From NCBI RefSeq assembly GCF_003072125.1, contig NZ_QCYH01000005.1:124001-188000 (forward strand): DNA of 64,000 nt. Direction: 5' to 3'. Source of the stretch: Pelagivirga sediminicola (GTDB lineage: Bacteria; Pseudomonadota; Alphaproteobacteria; Rhodobacterales; Rhodobacteraceae). This document shows, one piece after another, positions 9,680 through 18,330 of the stretch (positions within the stretch are counted from its first letter, which is position 1; every line of letters starts with the position of its first letter). The translations under genes and the position numbers were made by a program. The notes beneath the pieces were generated by a model that saw only the letters and a program-made list of their open reading frames with translations, was not told where the DNA came from and made no database searches.

Positions 9680-11503
9680 TCACTCCCAGCAACTGACCAG
9701 AACGGTCATGCCGCTTGCGCGGTCGGCCATCTGCGCGGGCGCCAATGCGCCCCCCGTGCCCGATGCGGTGGCCACATTCATGCCCGCCTGCGCCAGCACA
9801 CGGCCCAGCGCGCCGGCGCCCGCAACGAATGCCACATCGTCCGGCAGGTTGCGCGCGCCATCCTCGCGCGGCAACAGCATGCCCAGAACGGCGCCCGCCG
9901 GGTCCATCACCGGCCCGCCGACATCGCCCTCCAGCGCCGACATCTCCAGCCGGTTGATCCCGTCCTCGCCGTTCAGGCCGCGCACATCGGACAATGTCCC
10001 GAAGGTCAGCGACGGCGCGCCCAGAACACCGCCATAGGAATATCCGGCCAGCGTCACCTCGGACTGGATGCGCGGCGGCGACCGGCGCAGCGCCGCGACG
10101 CTGATCGGCGCCAGCGTGTCCCGGGGGCGCAGGATCGCAACGCCCAGATCCGCGTCCGTCGCGGCGATGTCCGCCTCGTGGCCGTCCTCGATGGTGATAT
10201 GCCCGCAGCCATCGGCAATCTGCGACGTGGTGACGACCGTGCCGCGCCCGTCGATGTAAAAGCCCGAGCGCGTGTATTTCGGCTTGCGGATCTCCAGCCC
10301 GGAAATCAGGTCGATGCTTTGCGCATCATTATAGCCTGCGCCGGGGTCGAGCACCCCTTCGGTCCGGGTAAAGCTGCCCTCCATCAGCGCCAGAAGGCGC
10401 GTGCGCCGCTCCTCGTCGCCCGCGGGCCAGATCAGCGTGAAGCCCTTGATCTGCCCGTTCTCCAGACGTGCTTGCGTGTGCGAGACGATCCGCGCATTGG
10501 CGCCCGTCAGGGTAAAGCTGTTGCTGCCACGCTCGCGCGGGCCGTCCTGCGGGACGATTTCCAGCGTCTGCATGATGTCATAAAGACCAAACAGCGTGTC
10601 CTGCGTGCCTTCCTGGCTGATCATCAACACGCGCGCCGGAATGTCGCCCGTGGCATCGAAATGCACGAAAGGCGGCTCGTATTTGGCGAATTTCACGACG
10701 CCCAGCGGGATCTGCATGGCGATACCGGCCTTGGGGTCGGCGACGCGTTCCAGGCCCAGACCCTCCAGCACGGCGTTATACTGCTTCAGCAGGGCCGCAC
10801 GTTGCATCGTCGTCAGGATGCCCGTGCTTTCATAGCCGTTCGCGCCCTGCCAGCTGGCCATGGACCGGCGCGTGCCGGCGCCGAATTGCGCATCGATACG
10901 GCCTTGGTAATGCCCGGCCCATTCCAGCGCGATCTGCAGGTCGGCCCGTTCGTCGCGGGTCAGCTGCGCCTCGCTTGCGCGGGCCTCGCGCGGGGTTTCG
11001 TCCATGATCTGCGGCTCCGGCTCTGGCTCCGGTGCGGGATCGCGCTGTGTCGTCAGGGCCTCGTTCAGCGCGTCGGCCAGGGTGGTGGTGCCCTGCGGCT
11101 CAGGGTCCGTCTGCTGCGCCCCGCCGCTGGCGGCCGGGCTGCCCGCGCCCAGCAGGTTGGCGCCCACAGGCCAGATCTGGCGCGCGTAATCGGCGCTTTC
11201 GGCGATATAGCTGTCGGCGGGTATGCGGCCATTCGCGCGCAGCGTGCGCAGCACATTCTCGGCCGTGACGGGGTCATACGGCCCCAGCGCCACGACGAAC
11301 CAGCCCGATCCGTCCAGATCGAACCCGTTGACGTCCTGCAGCGACGCGGCGCGGCGGCGCAATGCCTCGTTGATGGCGGCAAGGTTCGGCTGCGCCTCGA
11401 TCTGGACCCAAACCAGATTTCGGGCGTCGCCGGTCTGCTGCGCATTGGCCGCGCCCAAGCCCGCGACAATCACGAAAATTGCCGCCAGAAAAGTCCGTAT
11501 CAT
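9680..11503 (-). CDS. Secreted peptidoglycan-binding protein with degenerate trypsin-like domain
   Basis: A 607-residue exported protein: signal peptide (residues 1-21, ending ANA), an N-terminal SPOR-like stretch (30-115), a proline/glutamate-rich linker (about 152-170, PEPEPEPQ), a peptidoglycan-binding domain 1 (about 180-245, with LTRDERADLQIALEWAGHY and STGILTTMQRAALL), a middle domain of unknown type, and a C-terminal chymotrypsin/trypsin-like fold (about 410-570). The fold keeps ADLGVAIL with Asp452. The His position reads VVTTSQIADGC (Gln428 where His is expected), and the nucleophile motif GDSGGP reads GDVGGP (Val528). The domain should therefore be proteolytically dead. The ATG at 11503 was chosen because it immediately precedes the signal peptide; the frame stays open further upstream. 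It is divergent from glyQ. Confidence 0.82.
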   Translation of the reverse strand: MIRTFLAAIFVIVAGLGAANAQQTGDARNLVWVQIEAQPNLAAINEALRRRAASLQDVNGFDLDGSGWFVVALGPYDPVTAENVLRTLRANGRIPADSYIAESADYARQIWPVGANLLGAGSPAASGGAQQTDPEPQGTTTLADALNEALTTQRDPAPEPEPEPQIMDETPREARASEAQLTRDERADLQIALEWAGHYQGRIDAQFGAGTRRSMASWQGANGYESTGILTTMQRAALLKQYNAVLEGLGLERVADPKAGIAMQIPLGVVKFAKYEPPFVHFDATGDIPARVLMISQEGTQDTLFGLYDIMQTLEIVPQDGPRERGSNSFTLTGANARIVSHTQARLENGQIKGFTLIWPAGDEERRTRLLALMEGSFTRTEGVLDPGAGYNDAQSIDLISGLEIRKPKYTRSGFYIDGRGTVVTTSQIADGCGHITIEDGHEADIAATDADLGVAILRPRDTLAPISVAALRRSPPRIQSEVTLAGYSYGGVLGAPSLTFGTLSDVRGLNGEDGINRLEMSALEGDVGGPVMDPAGAVLGMLLPREDGARNLPDDVAFVAGAGALGRVLAQAGMNVATASGTGGALAPAQMADRASGMTVLVSCWE

Positions 11504-11658
11504 TCTATCCGCTACCCTTGCATCATTACGCAAATTCCATTGCGTTTGCCGTGTTCTAGCAAAAAACCCGCAACATGCACCTAAAATATGCCCTTCTCGC
11601 GCGCCCCGCACGCATCCCGGCGGCGCGGGCACCGGCCAAATTAGCGCCGCCCGCCCGA

Positions 11659-11687
11659 TTGACCCGTCGCGCGCCCCGCCGTAGGTA
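11659..11687 (+). promoter_or_regulatory. Sigma-70 type promoter of glyQ
   Basis: TTGACC (11659-11664) and TAGGTA (11682-11687) separated by exactly 17 bases. This is a strong housekeeping promoter for this group. Transcription would begin near 11694 and read glyQ, the DUF6446 gene and glyS. Confidence 0.72.
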
Positions 11688-11739
11688 GGGGGCGATTTCA
11701 GGGGCGGCCTGCCCGATGACATCCTCAAAGAGGCCCCGC

Positions 11740-12669
11740 ATGACCGCAACGACCGCCAAACCGCGCAGCTTTCAGGACATCATCCTGCGGCTGCAAAGCT
11801 ATTGGGCCGCCCAGGGCTGCGCCATCATGCAGCCCTACGACATGGAGGTCGGCGCCGGCACGTTCCACCCCGCGACCACGCTGCGCAGCCTTGGCCCGCG
11901 CCCGTGGTCTGCGGCCTATGTGCAGCCCTCGCGCCGCCCCACCGACGGGCGCTATGGCGAGAACCCGAACCGTTTGCAGCATTACTACCAGTATCAGGTG
12001 CTGATCAAACCCAGCCCGCCGGAATTGCAGGCGCTCTATCTGGGCAGCCTTGAGGCCATCGGCATCGACATGGCCCTCCACGACATCCGCTTTGTCGAGG
12101 ATGACTGGGAATCTCCCACGCTCGGCGCCTGGGGTCTGGGCTGGGAGGTCTGGTGCGACGGCATGGAAGTCAGCCAATTCACCTATTTCCAGCAGGTCGG
12201 CGGGCATGATTGCACGCCAGTATCGGGCGAATTGACCTACGGGCTGGAGCGTCTGGCGATGTATGTGCTGGGCGCGGGTCACGTCATGGACATGCCCTAT
12301 AACGACCCCGCCGCGCCCATTCCGCTGACCTATGGCGACGTTTTTCGCCAGACCGAAGAAGAATTCAGCCGTTGGAATTTCGACATCGCCAACACCGAGG
12401 TTCTGCTGCGCCATTTCGAGGAGGCCGAGGCCGAGTGCCGCGCCATTCTGGACGCCCCCGAGGCCGACCCGAAAACCGGCAAGCGCATCGTCATGGCGCA
12501 TCCGGCCTATGATCAATGCATCAAGGCCAGCCATATCTTCAACTTGCTGGACGCGCGCGGCGTCATCTCCGTGACCGAACGTCAGGCCTATATCGGACGC
12601 GTCCGCGCGCTGGCCAAGCAATGCGCCGATGCGTTCGTGCAGACCACCGCCGGGGGCCGGGCCGCGTAA
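11740..12669 (+). CDS. glyQ: Glycyl-tRNA synthetase alpha subunit
   Basis: Catalytic-core subunit of the bacterial (alpha-beta)2 glycyl-tRNA synthetase. Seen: [18 protein letters not shown] at the start, [19 protein letters not shown], the [23 protein letters not shown] block and [15 protein letters not shown], all class II synthetase motifs in their usual order. Length is 309 residues from the ATG at 11740. That start was preferred over an in-frame ATG at 11716 because AGAGG lies upstream of it, but the earlier start cannot be excluded. The stop shares one base with the start of the DUF6446 gene (TAATG), so translation is probably coupled. Confidence 0.97.
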   Translation: MTATTAKPRSFQDIILRLQSYWAAQGCAIMQPYDMEVGAGTFHPATTLRSLGPRPWSAAYVQPSRRPTDGRYGENPNRLQHYYQYQVLIKPSPPELQALYLGSLEAIGIDMALHDIRFVEDDWESPTLGAWGLGWEVWCDGMEVSQFTYFQQVGGHDCTPVSGELTYGLERLAMYVLGAGHVMDMPYNDPAAPIPLTYGDVFRQTEEEFSRWNFDIANTEVLLRHFEEAEAECRAILDAPEADPKTGKRIVMAHPAYDQCIKASHIFNLLDARGVISVTERQAYIGRVRALAKQCADAFVQTTAGGRAA

Positions 12670-13193
12670 TGGGCAAGATCCTGACCATCATTCTGGCGGT
12701 TTGCGCCATCGGCGGCGGCATCTTGATGTATTACCAGCAGGTCTATGCCTATTACTACGAGGTGGAGCCGAACGGCACGAGTGACGTGCAAATGACCTCG
12801 CTTTCCAGCGGCGCGCCCGAAGCGGTGGAATATGACGCCTTTGAGGCGATCGACGCCGACAGCTCGCCCATCCGGTATCGTGCGTGCTTTACCACGCGGC
12901 TGAGCCTTGAGAGCGCCTCGGACGCCTATGTGGCCGACCAGACCGGCGTGCCATTGACCGCCCCCGGCTGGTTCGAGTGCTTTGACGCCAAGCAGATCGG
13001 CGCCGAGATCGAGGAAGGCCGTGCGCGGGCGTATCTGGGCACCGAAAACATACGATACGGCATCGACCGCGTGGTCGCCATTCACGAGGACGGGCGCGGC
13101 TGGGTCTGGGACCAGATCAACCGCTGCGGCGAGATCGTGTTTGACGGCCAGCCCGCCCCCGACGATTGCCCGCCAGCCCCCGAAGGATACTGA
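12669..13193 (+). CDS. DUF6446-type membrane-anchored protein between glyQ and glyS
   Basis: A 174-residue protein with one N-terminal hydrophobic segment (residues 3-21, ILTIILAVCAIGGGILMYY) and a soluble, probably periplasmic, domain containing four cysteines (RACFTTRL, WFECFDAK, INRCGEIVFDG, DDCPPAP), which suggests disulfides. From memory, this matches the DUF6446 family seen between the two glycyl-tRNA synthetase genes in Rhodobacteraceae. No function is known. It overlaps glyQ by one base and ends three bases before the glyS start, so it is firmly embedded in the operon even though its location in the cell differs from that of the synthetase. Confidence 0.8.
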   Translation: MGKILTIILAVCAIGGGILMYYQQVYAYYYEVEPNGTSDVQMTSLSSGAPEAVEYDAFEAIDADSSPIRYRACFTTRLSLESASDAYVADQTGVPLTAPGWFECFDAKQIGAEIEEGRARAYLGTENIRYGIDRVVAIHEDGRGWVWDQINRCGEIVFDGQPAPDDCPPAPEGY

Positions 13194-13196
13194 GCC

Positions 13197-15515
13197 ATGC
13201 CCGATCTGCTGATCGAACTCTTCTCCGAGGAAATCCCGGCCCGGATGCAGGTCCGCGCGGCCGATGATCTGAAGGCCCGCGTGACGGACGGTCTGGTCGA
13301 GGCCGGGCTGACCTATGCAGGCGCCGCCGCCTTTTGCACACCGCGCCGCCTGACGCTGGCGATTGGCGGGCTGACCGCGTCCTCGCCCACCGTTCAGGAA
13401 GAGCGCAAGGGCCCCCGCACCGATGCGCCCGACAAGGCCATCGAGGGGTTTTTGCGCGGTGCGGGCGTGACCCGCGACGATCTGGAGATCCGCGACGAAA
13501 AGAAGGGGCAGGTCTATTACGCCCGCATCACCAAGGCCGGGCGGGGCGCCGATGCGATCGTCGCTGAGGTGCTGGACAGCGTCATCCGCAATTTCCCCTG
13601 GCCCAAATCCATGCGCTGGGGCGACGGTAGTCTGCGCTGGGTGCGCCCGCTGCATTCGATCCTGTGTATCCTCACCGATGACGCGGGCGAGGCGCAGGTC
13701 GTCGATCTGGACGTGGACGGCATCACCGCGGGCAACACGACCGAGGGCCATCGCTTCATGGCGCCGGGGCGGTTTGCCGTCACCGGCTTTGACGACTACT
13801 GCGCCAAGCTGAAGAAACGCTTTGTCGTGCTGGACGCCGCCGAGCGGGCCGATGCGATCTGGCAGGACGCGACCAATCAGGCGTTTGCCGCCGGGCTGGA
13901 AGTGGCCGAGGATCGCGGCCTGCTGGCCGAGGTGGCGGGGCTGGTCGAATGGCCGGTCGTTCTGATGGGCACGATTGACCAGACGTTTCTGGGCCTGCCG
14001 CCCGAGGTGCTGCAAACCTCGATGAAAGAGCATCAGAAGTTCTTTTCGGTGCGCAATCCGAAAACGGGCCGGATTGAACGTTTCATTACAGTGGCCAACC
14101 GCGAGACGGCGGACAATGGCGCGACCATTCTGGCGGGCAACCAGAAGGTGCTGTTCGCGCGGCTGTCGGATGCGAAATTCTTCTGGGAGAATGACCTGCG
14201 CATCGCCGAGGCGGGCGGGCAGGCGTGGCAGGACGCGCTGGCAAACGTCACCTTCCATAACAAGCTGGGGTCTCAGGCCGACCGCGTGAACCGCATCGCC
14301 GCACTGGCCCGCGAAATCGCGCCGGTGGTGGGGGCGGACCCCGATCTGGCCGAGCAGGCCGCGCGCTGGGCCAAGTCCGATCTGCCCTCGGAAATGGTCT
14401 ATGAATTCCCCGAATTGCAGGGGCTGATGGGGCGCTATTATGCAGATGCCGCTGGCCTGCCCGCCGAAGTCGCCGCGGCTGCGCAAGAGCATTACGCGCC
14501 GCTGGGGCCGTCCGATGACGTGCCGACCGCGCCGGTCTCCGTGGCCGTGGCGCTGGCGGACAAGCTGGACATCCTGACGGGGTTCTGGGCGATTGACGAG
14601 AAGCCGACCGGCAGCAAGGATCCGTTTGCGCTGAGGAGGGCGGCGCTGGGGGTTATTCGGTTGGTGTTGGAGAATGAGCTTGGCCTTAGAGTTTCTGACA
14701 GGATTGAAGAAGGGTTCGAGTTCCATCGACAGCCTAGTCTTGAGACCACTAGAGAACAGATTTACCAAGAAATACTTAATGATTTTGACCGGGGGCAAGA
14801 AGTTGCAGAAGAGATTGCGCAGGCTCTTGGCAATCAGGCATTCGAGGAAATCGAGAAAATTAACTCTGCAGTTCCTTTGCAGCCATCCATAAAGGCACGA
14901 CATATCAGCGACGCAGCACAGAGTATTGCTGACATGTACGTCAATCAACGAAGCGGCATAGAATGGCGGTCGATATTTGTTCCGGCCCGTGACGACCTCC
15001 TCTCCTTCTTCCACGACCGCCTCAAAGTCTACCTCAAGGACCAAGGCGTCCGCCATGACGTCATCGACGCCTGCATTGCCATGGAGGGCAATGACGACCT
15101 CGCACTGCTGGTCAAACGCGCCACGGCGCTCAGCGATTTCCTGAAGACCGAAGACGGGGAAAACCTGCTGCAGGGGTTCAAGCGGGCCAACAACATCCTG
15201 ACGCAGGCCGAGGAAAACGACGGTGTCGAATACTCCTTTGGCGCCGATGCCAAATTCGCCGAGACGGGCGAGGAGCGTGCGCTGTTCGCCGCGCTGACGA
15301 AAGCCGAACCGCAGGTGGCTGCCGCGCTGAAATCCGAGGATTTCGCCGCCGTCATGTCCGCGCTGGCGGGGCTGCGCGCGCCCATCGACGCATTCTTCGA
15401 GGCGGTGCAGGTGAATTCGGACAACCAGATCGTCCGGCGCAACCGGCTGAATATGCTGGGCCAGATCCGCAAGATCGGGCTGGCGGCGGCGGACCTGACG
15501 CGCATCGAAGGCTGA
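13197..15515 (+). CDS. glyS: Glycyl-tRNA synthetase beta subunit, with a low-GC internal segment
   Basis: tRNA-binding beta subunit. The 772-residue product starts MPDLLIELFSEEIPARMQ, the standard GlyS N-terminus, followed by KGPRTDAPDKAIEGFLRGAG, EHQKFFSVRNPKTG, the KLGSQADRVNRIAALA region and the C-terminal anticodon-binding domain beginning LSFFHDRLKVYLKDQG. It is longer than the about 690 residues usual for the family. The excess corresponds to residues about 494-596, encoded by an AT-rich stretch with foreign-looking codon use (separate entry). The frame stays open throughout and both flanks are intact, so the gene is probably functional. The ATG at 13197 follows the DUF6446 stop by three bases. 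Confidence 0.95.
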   Translation: MPDLLIELFSEEIPARMQVRAADDLKARVTDGLVEAGLTYAGAAAFCTPRRLTLAIGGLTASSPTVQEERKGPRTDAPDKAIEGFLRGAGVTRDDLEIRDEKKGQVYYARITKAGRGADAIVAEVLDSVIRNFPWPKSMRWGDGSLRWVRPLHSILCILTDDAGEAQVVDLDVDGITAGNTTEGHRFMAPGRFAVTGFDDYCAKLKKRFVVLDAAERADAIWQDATNQAFAAGLEVAEDRGLLAEVAGLVEWPVVLMGTIDQTFLGLPPEVLQTSMKEHQKFFSVRNPKTGRIERFITVANRETADNGATILAGNQKVLFARLSDAKFFWENDLRIAEAGGQAWQDALANVTFHNKLGSQADRVNRIAALAREIAPVVGADPDLAEQAARWAKSDLPSEMVYEFPELQGLMGRYYADAAGLPAEVAAAAQEHYAPLGPSDDVPTAPVSVAVALADKLDILTGFWAIDEKPTGSKDPFALRRAALGVIRLVLENELGLRVSDRIEEGFEFHRQPSLETTREQIYQEILNDFDRGQEVAEEIAQALGNQAFEEIEKINSAVPLQPSIKARHISDAAQSIADMYVNQRSGIEWRSIFVPARDDLLSFFHDRLKVYLKDQGVRHDVIDACIAMEGNDDLALLVKRATALSDFLKTEDGENLLQGFKRANNILTQAEENDGVEYSFGADAKFAETGEERALFAALTKAEPQVAAALKSEDFAAVMSALAGLRAPIDAFFEAVQVNSDNQIVRRNRLNMLGQIRKIGLAAADLTRIEG
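14680..14985 (+). other. Compositionally atypical in-frame segment of glyS
   Basis: A hand count gives 111 G+C in 240 bases at 14701-14940 (46%), against 73% at 14521-14580 and 60% at 15061-15120. Codons that are rare elsewhere in the window cluster here (AGA, ATA, CTT, TCT, CCA, GCA). The encoded segment is hydrophilic and predicted helical (for example EQIYQEILNDFDRGQEVAEE). It joins the conserved FALRRAALGVIRLVLE block to the conserved DDLLSFFHDRLKVYL block. It could be an acquired insert or a recombined linker. No flanking direct repeats are evident to me. Confidence 0.75.
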
Positions 15516-15559
15516 GCCGGGCGCGCGGTTGACGTTGCGCCCGCGCCCCGCAGTTTTCC

Positions 15560-15587
15560 TTGCCATGCGCGCGATCACGCCTATGCT
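15560..15587 (+). promoter_or_regulatory. Candidate promoter of the PEP/pyruvate dikinase-like gene
   Basis: TTGCCA (15560-15565) and TATGCT (15582-15587) with a 16-base spacer. Transcription from about 15594 would give a roughly 20-base leader carrying GGAAGG before the GTG start at 15613, which agrees with that start choice. Confidence 0.5.
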
Positions 15588-15612
15588 GCGCCCACACATG
15601 GAAGGCGCCGCA

Positions 15613-18153
15613 GTGCAGCATCGCGATACCGACATCACCCTCATCACCCCCGGTGCGCCGATCGGCGCGCATACGCATGGCGGGCGCGCGAAATGCCTGC
15701 AGCGATTGGCGCGGCTGAACCTGCCGGTGCCGCCCACCGTCGCGCTGTCCTTTCGCACGGTTCAGGCGATCGCGGCGGGCGACATGCCGGATCTGCGCGC
15801 GCTTTTGTCGATGCTGGGCGATACCGCGCTGCTTTGCGTGCGCCCGTCCTCGGAGGACAGCGATTGGGGCGGGCCGCGGGCGGTGCTGAATATCGGCATG
15901 TCGGATGCCATGTGCGCCGCGCTTGCCGAACGGATCGGCTCGGCCGCCGCCACGCGGCTTTATCTGCGCTTCGTCGAGAGCTATTCGATCCACGTGGCGC
16001 GGCTGGACCCGGACATGCTGGACGATATGCCCCATGCGCCCGAGGATGCGCTGGCCTTCGCGCTGCGCGTCTATCTGGACGAAACCGAGGAAGAGTTTCC
16101 CCAGGACCCCGCCGTGCAACTGGCCGAGGTGCTGCGCTCGATGGCGCGGGCCTGGGACGGCACGACCGCGCGCCTTCTGCGCCAGGCCAAGGGCGCGCCG
16201 GCGGATGCGGGGCTGGGCCTTGTGGTGCAGGAAATGGCCATCGGGCTGGGCAATGGCGAGTCGGGCAGCGGCGTCATGCAGCTGGTCAACAGCAAATCGG
16301 GCGCGCGCCAGATCACCGGCCGTTACCTGAGCCAAAGCCAGGGACGCGATGCGCTGAGCGATGCCAAGGGCGCGCTGTATCTGGAGCGCGATGCGCGCGG
16401 CCCTTCGCTGGAGGAGCTGGCGCCGGACGCGTTCGCCGAGCTGAAGTCGCATCTGTTCCTGATGCGGGAAAAGCTGCGCGAGGAAATGCAGGCCGAATTC
16501 ACCATCGAGAATGGCAAGCTGCACCTGCTGGACGGCGTGCGCGTGGCGCGCAATGCTCGCGCCGCGGTCAGCATCGCGGTCGCCTTGGCCGAGGATGGCA
16601 TCATCACCCGCGAAGAGGCGCTGATGCGGATCGAGCCGCGCGCCCTGAACGAGCTTTTGCACCGGCAGGTCGATCCCGAGGCCAGCCGCGACGTGCTGGC
16701 GCGCGGCGTCGCCGCCAGCCCCGGCGCCGCGACCGGCAAGATCGTGTTCTCCGCCGAAGCCTCGCAAAGCGCGGCTGCCCGCGGCGAGGCCTGCGTTCTG
16801 GTCCGGCGCGAGACCAGCCCCGAGGATATCCGCGGCATGCATGCCGCCGTGGCCGTTCTGACCGAGCGCGGCGGCATGACCAGCCACGCGGCCGTGATCG
16901 GGCGCGGCATCGGCCTGCCTTGCGTGGTCGGCGCATCCTCGATCCGGTTCCAGACATCGGCGCGCAAGCTGACGGCGCCGGATGGAAGGGTGCTGAAGGA
17001 GGGCGACCAGATCACCATCGACGGCACCAATGGCGAGGTTCTGTTCGGGCAGGCGCCGCTGCTGGATGCCGGCCATGATGACAGTTTTCAGGTGCTGATG
17101 GGCTGGGCCGACGATGTGCGCGACATTGCCGTGCGCGCCAATGCCGACACGCCCATGGACGCCAAGATGGCGCGCAATTTCAACGCCCATGGCATCGGCC
17201 TGTGCCGCACCGAGCATATGTTTTTCGAAGAAGGCCGCCTGCGCGTCATGCGCGAGATGATCTTTGCAGGCTCCAGCCCTGACCGCGCCGCGGCGCTGGA
17301 GCGGCTCTTGCCCATGCAGCGCGACGATTTCGCCGATCTGTTCCGCATCATGCAGGACCAACCTGTCTGCATCCGCCTGTTCGATCCGCCCTTGCATGAA
17401 TTCCTGCCCTCCGACCGCGCCGGCCACCGCGCGCTGGCCGAGGCGCTGGATTTGCCGCTGAGCACCGTCACCCGGCGGGTCGAGGCGCTGTCGGAATATA
17501 ACCCCATGTTGGGCATGCGCGGCGTGCGGCTGGGCATCACGGTGCCCGAAATCTACGAAATGCAGGTGCGCGCCATATTCGAGGCGACCATCAAGGTCGC
17601 GGGTGAGGGTGTGCAGATCGTGCCCGAAATCATGATCCCGCTGGTGTCTGCCAGCCGCGAGGTCGAGCTGGTCAAGGCGCGCGTCGATTCCGTCGCGGCC
17701 ACGGTGCGCAGCCAGACCGGCCAGGATTTCGCCTATCTCCTTGGCGTGATGGTCGAAACGCCGCGCGCCGCGCTGCGCGCCGGGGACATCGCGCCGCAGG
17801 TGTCGTTCCTCAGCTTCGGCACCAACGATCTGACGCAGATGACTTACGGGCTCAGCCGCGACGACGCGGGCCGGTTCATGTCCGATTATGTCAAGCAGGG
17901 CGTTTACCCCGAGGATCCGTTTCACACACTGGATCTGGACGGCGTGGCTGAACTGCTGAGCATCGGCGCCGAGCGCGCGCGCGAAGCCAGCCCCGGCATC
18001 ACCCTGTCGATCTGCGGTGAACATGGCGGCAACCCCGAATCGATAGCCTTCTGCCGGGCCGCGGGATTCGATTATGTGTCCTGTTCCCCCTTCCGCGTTC
18101 CGGTGGCGCGACTAGCTGCCGCACAGCTGGCGGTGAGGGACAAGATCGGCTGA
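15613..18153 (+). CDS. Pyruvate,phosphate dikinase family protein (divergent ATP-binding part)
   Basis: An 846-residue multi-domain phosphotransferase. The swivelling phosphohistidine domain is intact (TERGGMTSHAAVIGRGIG, about 419-436), and so is the PEP/pyruvate TIM barrel (CRTEHMFFE, the GTNDLTQMTYGLSRDD stretch, and the catalytic-Cys motif CGEHGGNPES near the end). The N-terminal ATP-grasp-like part is divergent: GGRAKCLQRL replaces the usual GGKGANLAEM, and VRPSSEDSDWGGPRAVLNIGM lacks the SMPGMMDT loop. Classical PPDK is about 880-900 residues. The GTG at 15613 was preferred because GGAAGG sits seven bases upstream; ATGs at 15565 and 15598 lack ribosome sites. The gene lies 97 bases after glyS. 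It interconverts PEP and pyruvate if active, but the phosphate donor is uncertain. Confidence 0.82.
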   Translation: MQHRDTDITLITPGAPIGAHTHGGRAKCLQRLARLNLPVPPTVALSFRTVQAIAAGDMPDLRALLSMLGDTALLCVRPSSEDSDWGGPRAVLNIGMSDAMCAALAERIGSAAATRLYLRFVESYSIHVARLDPDMLDDMPHAPEDALAFALRVYLDETEEEFPQDPAVQLAEVLRSMARAWDGTTARLLRQAKGAPADAGLGLVVQEMAIGLGNGESGSGVMQLVNSKSGARQITGRYLSQSQGRDALSDAKGALYLERDARGPSLEELAPDAFAELKSHLFLMREKLREEMQAEFTIENGKLHLLDGVRVARNARAAVSIAVALAEDGIITREEALMRIEPRALNELLHRQVDPEASRDVLARGVAASPGAATGKIVFSAEASQSAAARGEACVLVRRETSPEDIRGMHAAVAVLTERGGMTSHAAVIGRGIGLPCVVGASSIRFQTSARKLTAPDGRVLKEGDQITIDGTNGEVLFGQAPLLDAGHDDSFQVLMGWADDVRDIAVRANADTPMDAKMARNFNAHGIGLCRTEHMFFEEGRLRVMREMIFAGSSPDRAAALERLLPMQRDDFADLFRIMQDQPVCIRLFDPPLHEFLPSDRAGHRALAEALDLPLSTVTRRVEALSEYNPMLGMRGVRLGITVPEIYEMQVRAIFEATIKVAGEGVQIVPEIMIPLVSASREVELVKARVDSVAATVRSQTGQDFAYLLGVMVETPRAALRAGDIAPQVSFLSFGTNDLTQMTYGLSRDDAGRFMSDYVKQGVYPEDPFHTLDLDGVAELLSIGAERAREASPGITLSICGEHGGNPESIAFCRAAGFDYVSCSPFRVPVARLAAAQLAVRDKIG

Positions 18154-18330
18154 CCGCGCGCCGCCGCGCCACTATATGCAGGGTGCTTGCGCCCGGATTC
18201 GCGCGGCAGCCATAGGCGGAATACGTCACAAAATGGGCAGAAATCGGCACGGACTGGACGATACGGCACGAAAACTATATGTCGCCCTGATCCTGGGGGG
18301 CGTGGCCCCTCGCCATTCGCAGGTGGACAC

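Noticed and set aside
14600..15000. glyS considered as a frameshifted or interrupted pseudogene
   Set aside because: The reading frame continues without a stop through the AT-rich part into an intact anticodon-binding domain.
12588..15758. Very long open frame (over 1000 codons) on the minus strand opposite glyS
   Set aside because: It lies antisense to glyQ, DUF6446 and glyS, is rich in Arg/His/Gln with no recognisable domain, and arises from the third-position GC bias of the real genes.
15352..18024. Minus-strand frame of 890 codons opposite the PPDK-like gene
   Set aside because: No family features; composition typical of an antisense frame in a GC-rich gene.
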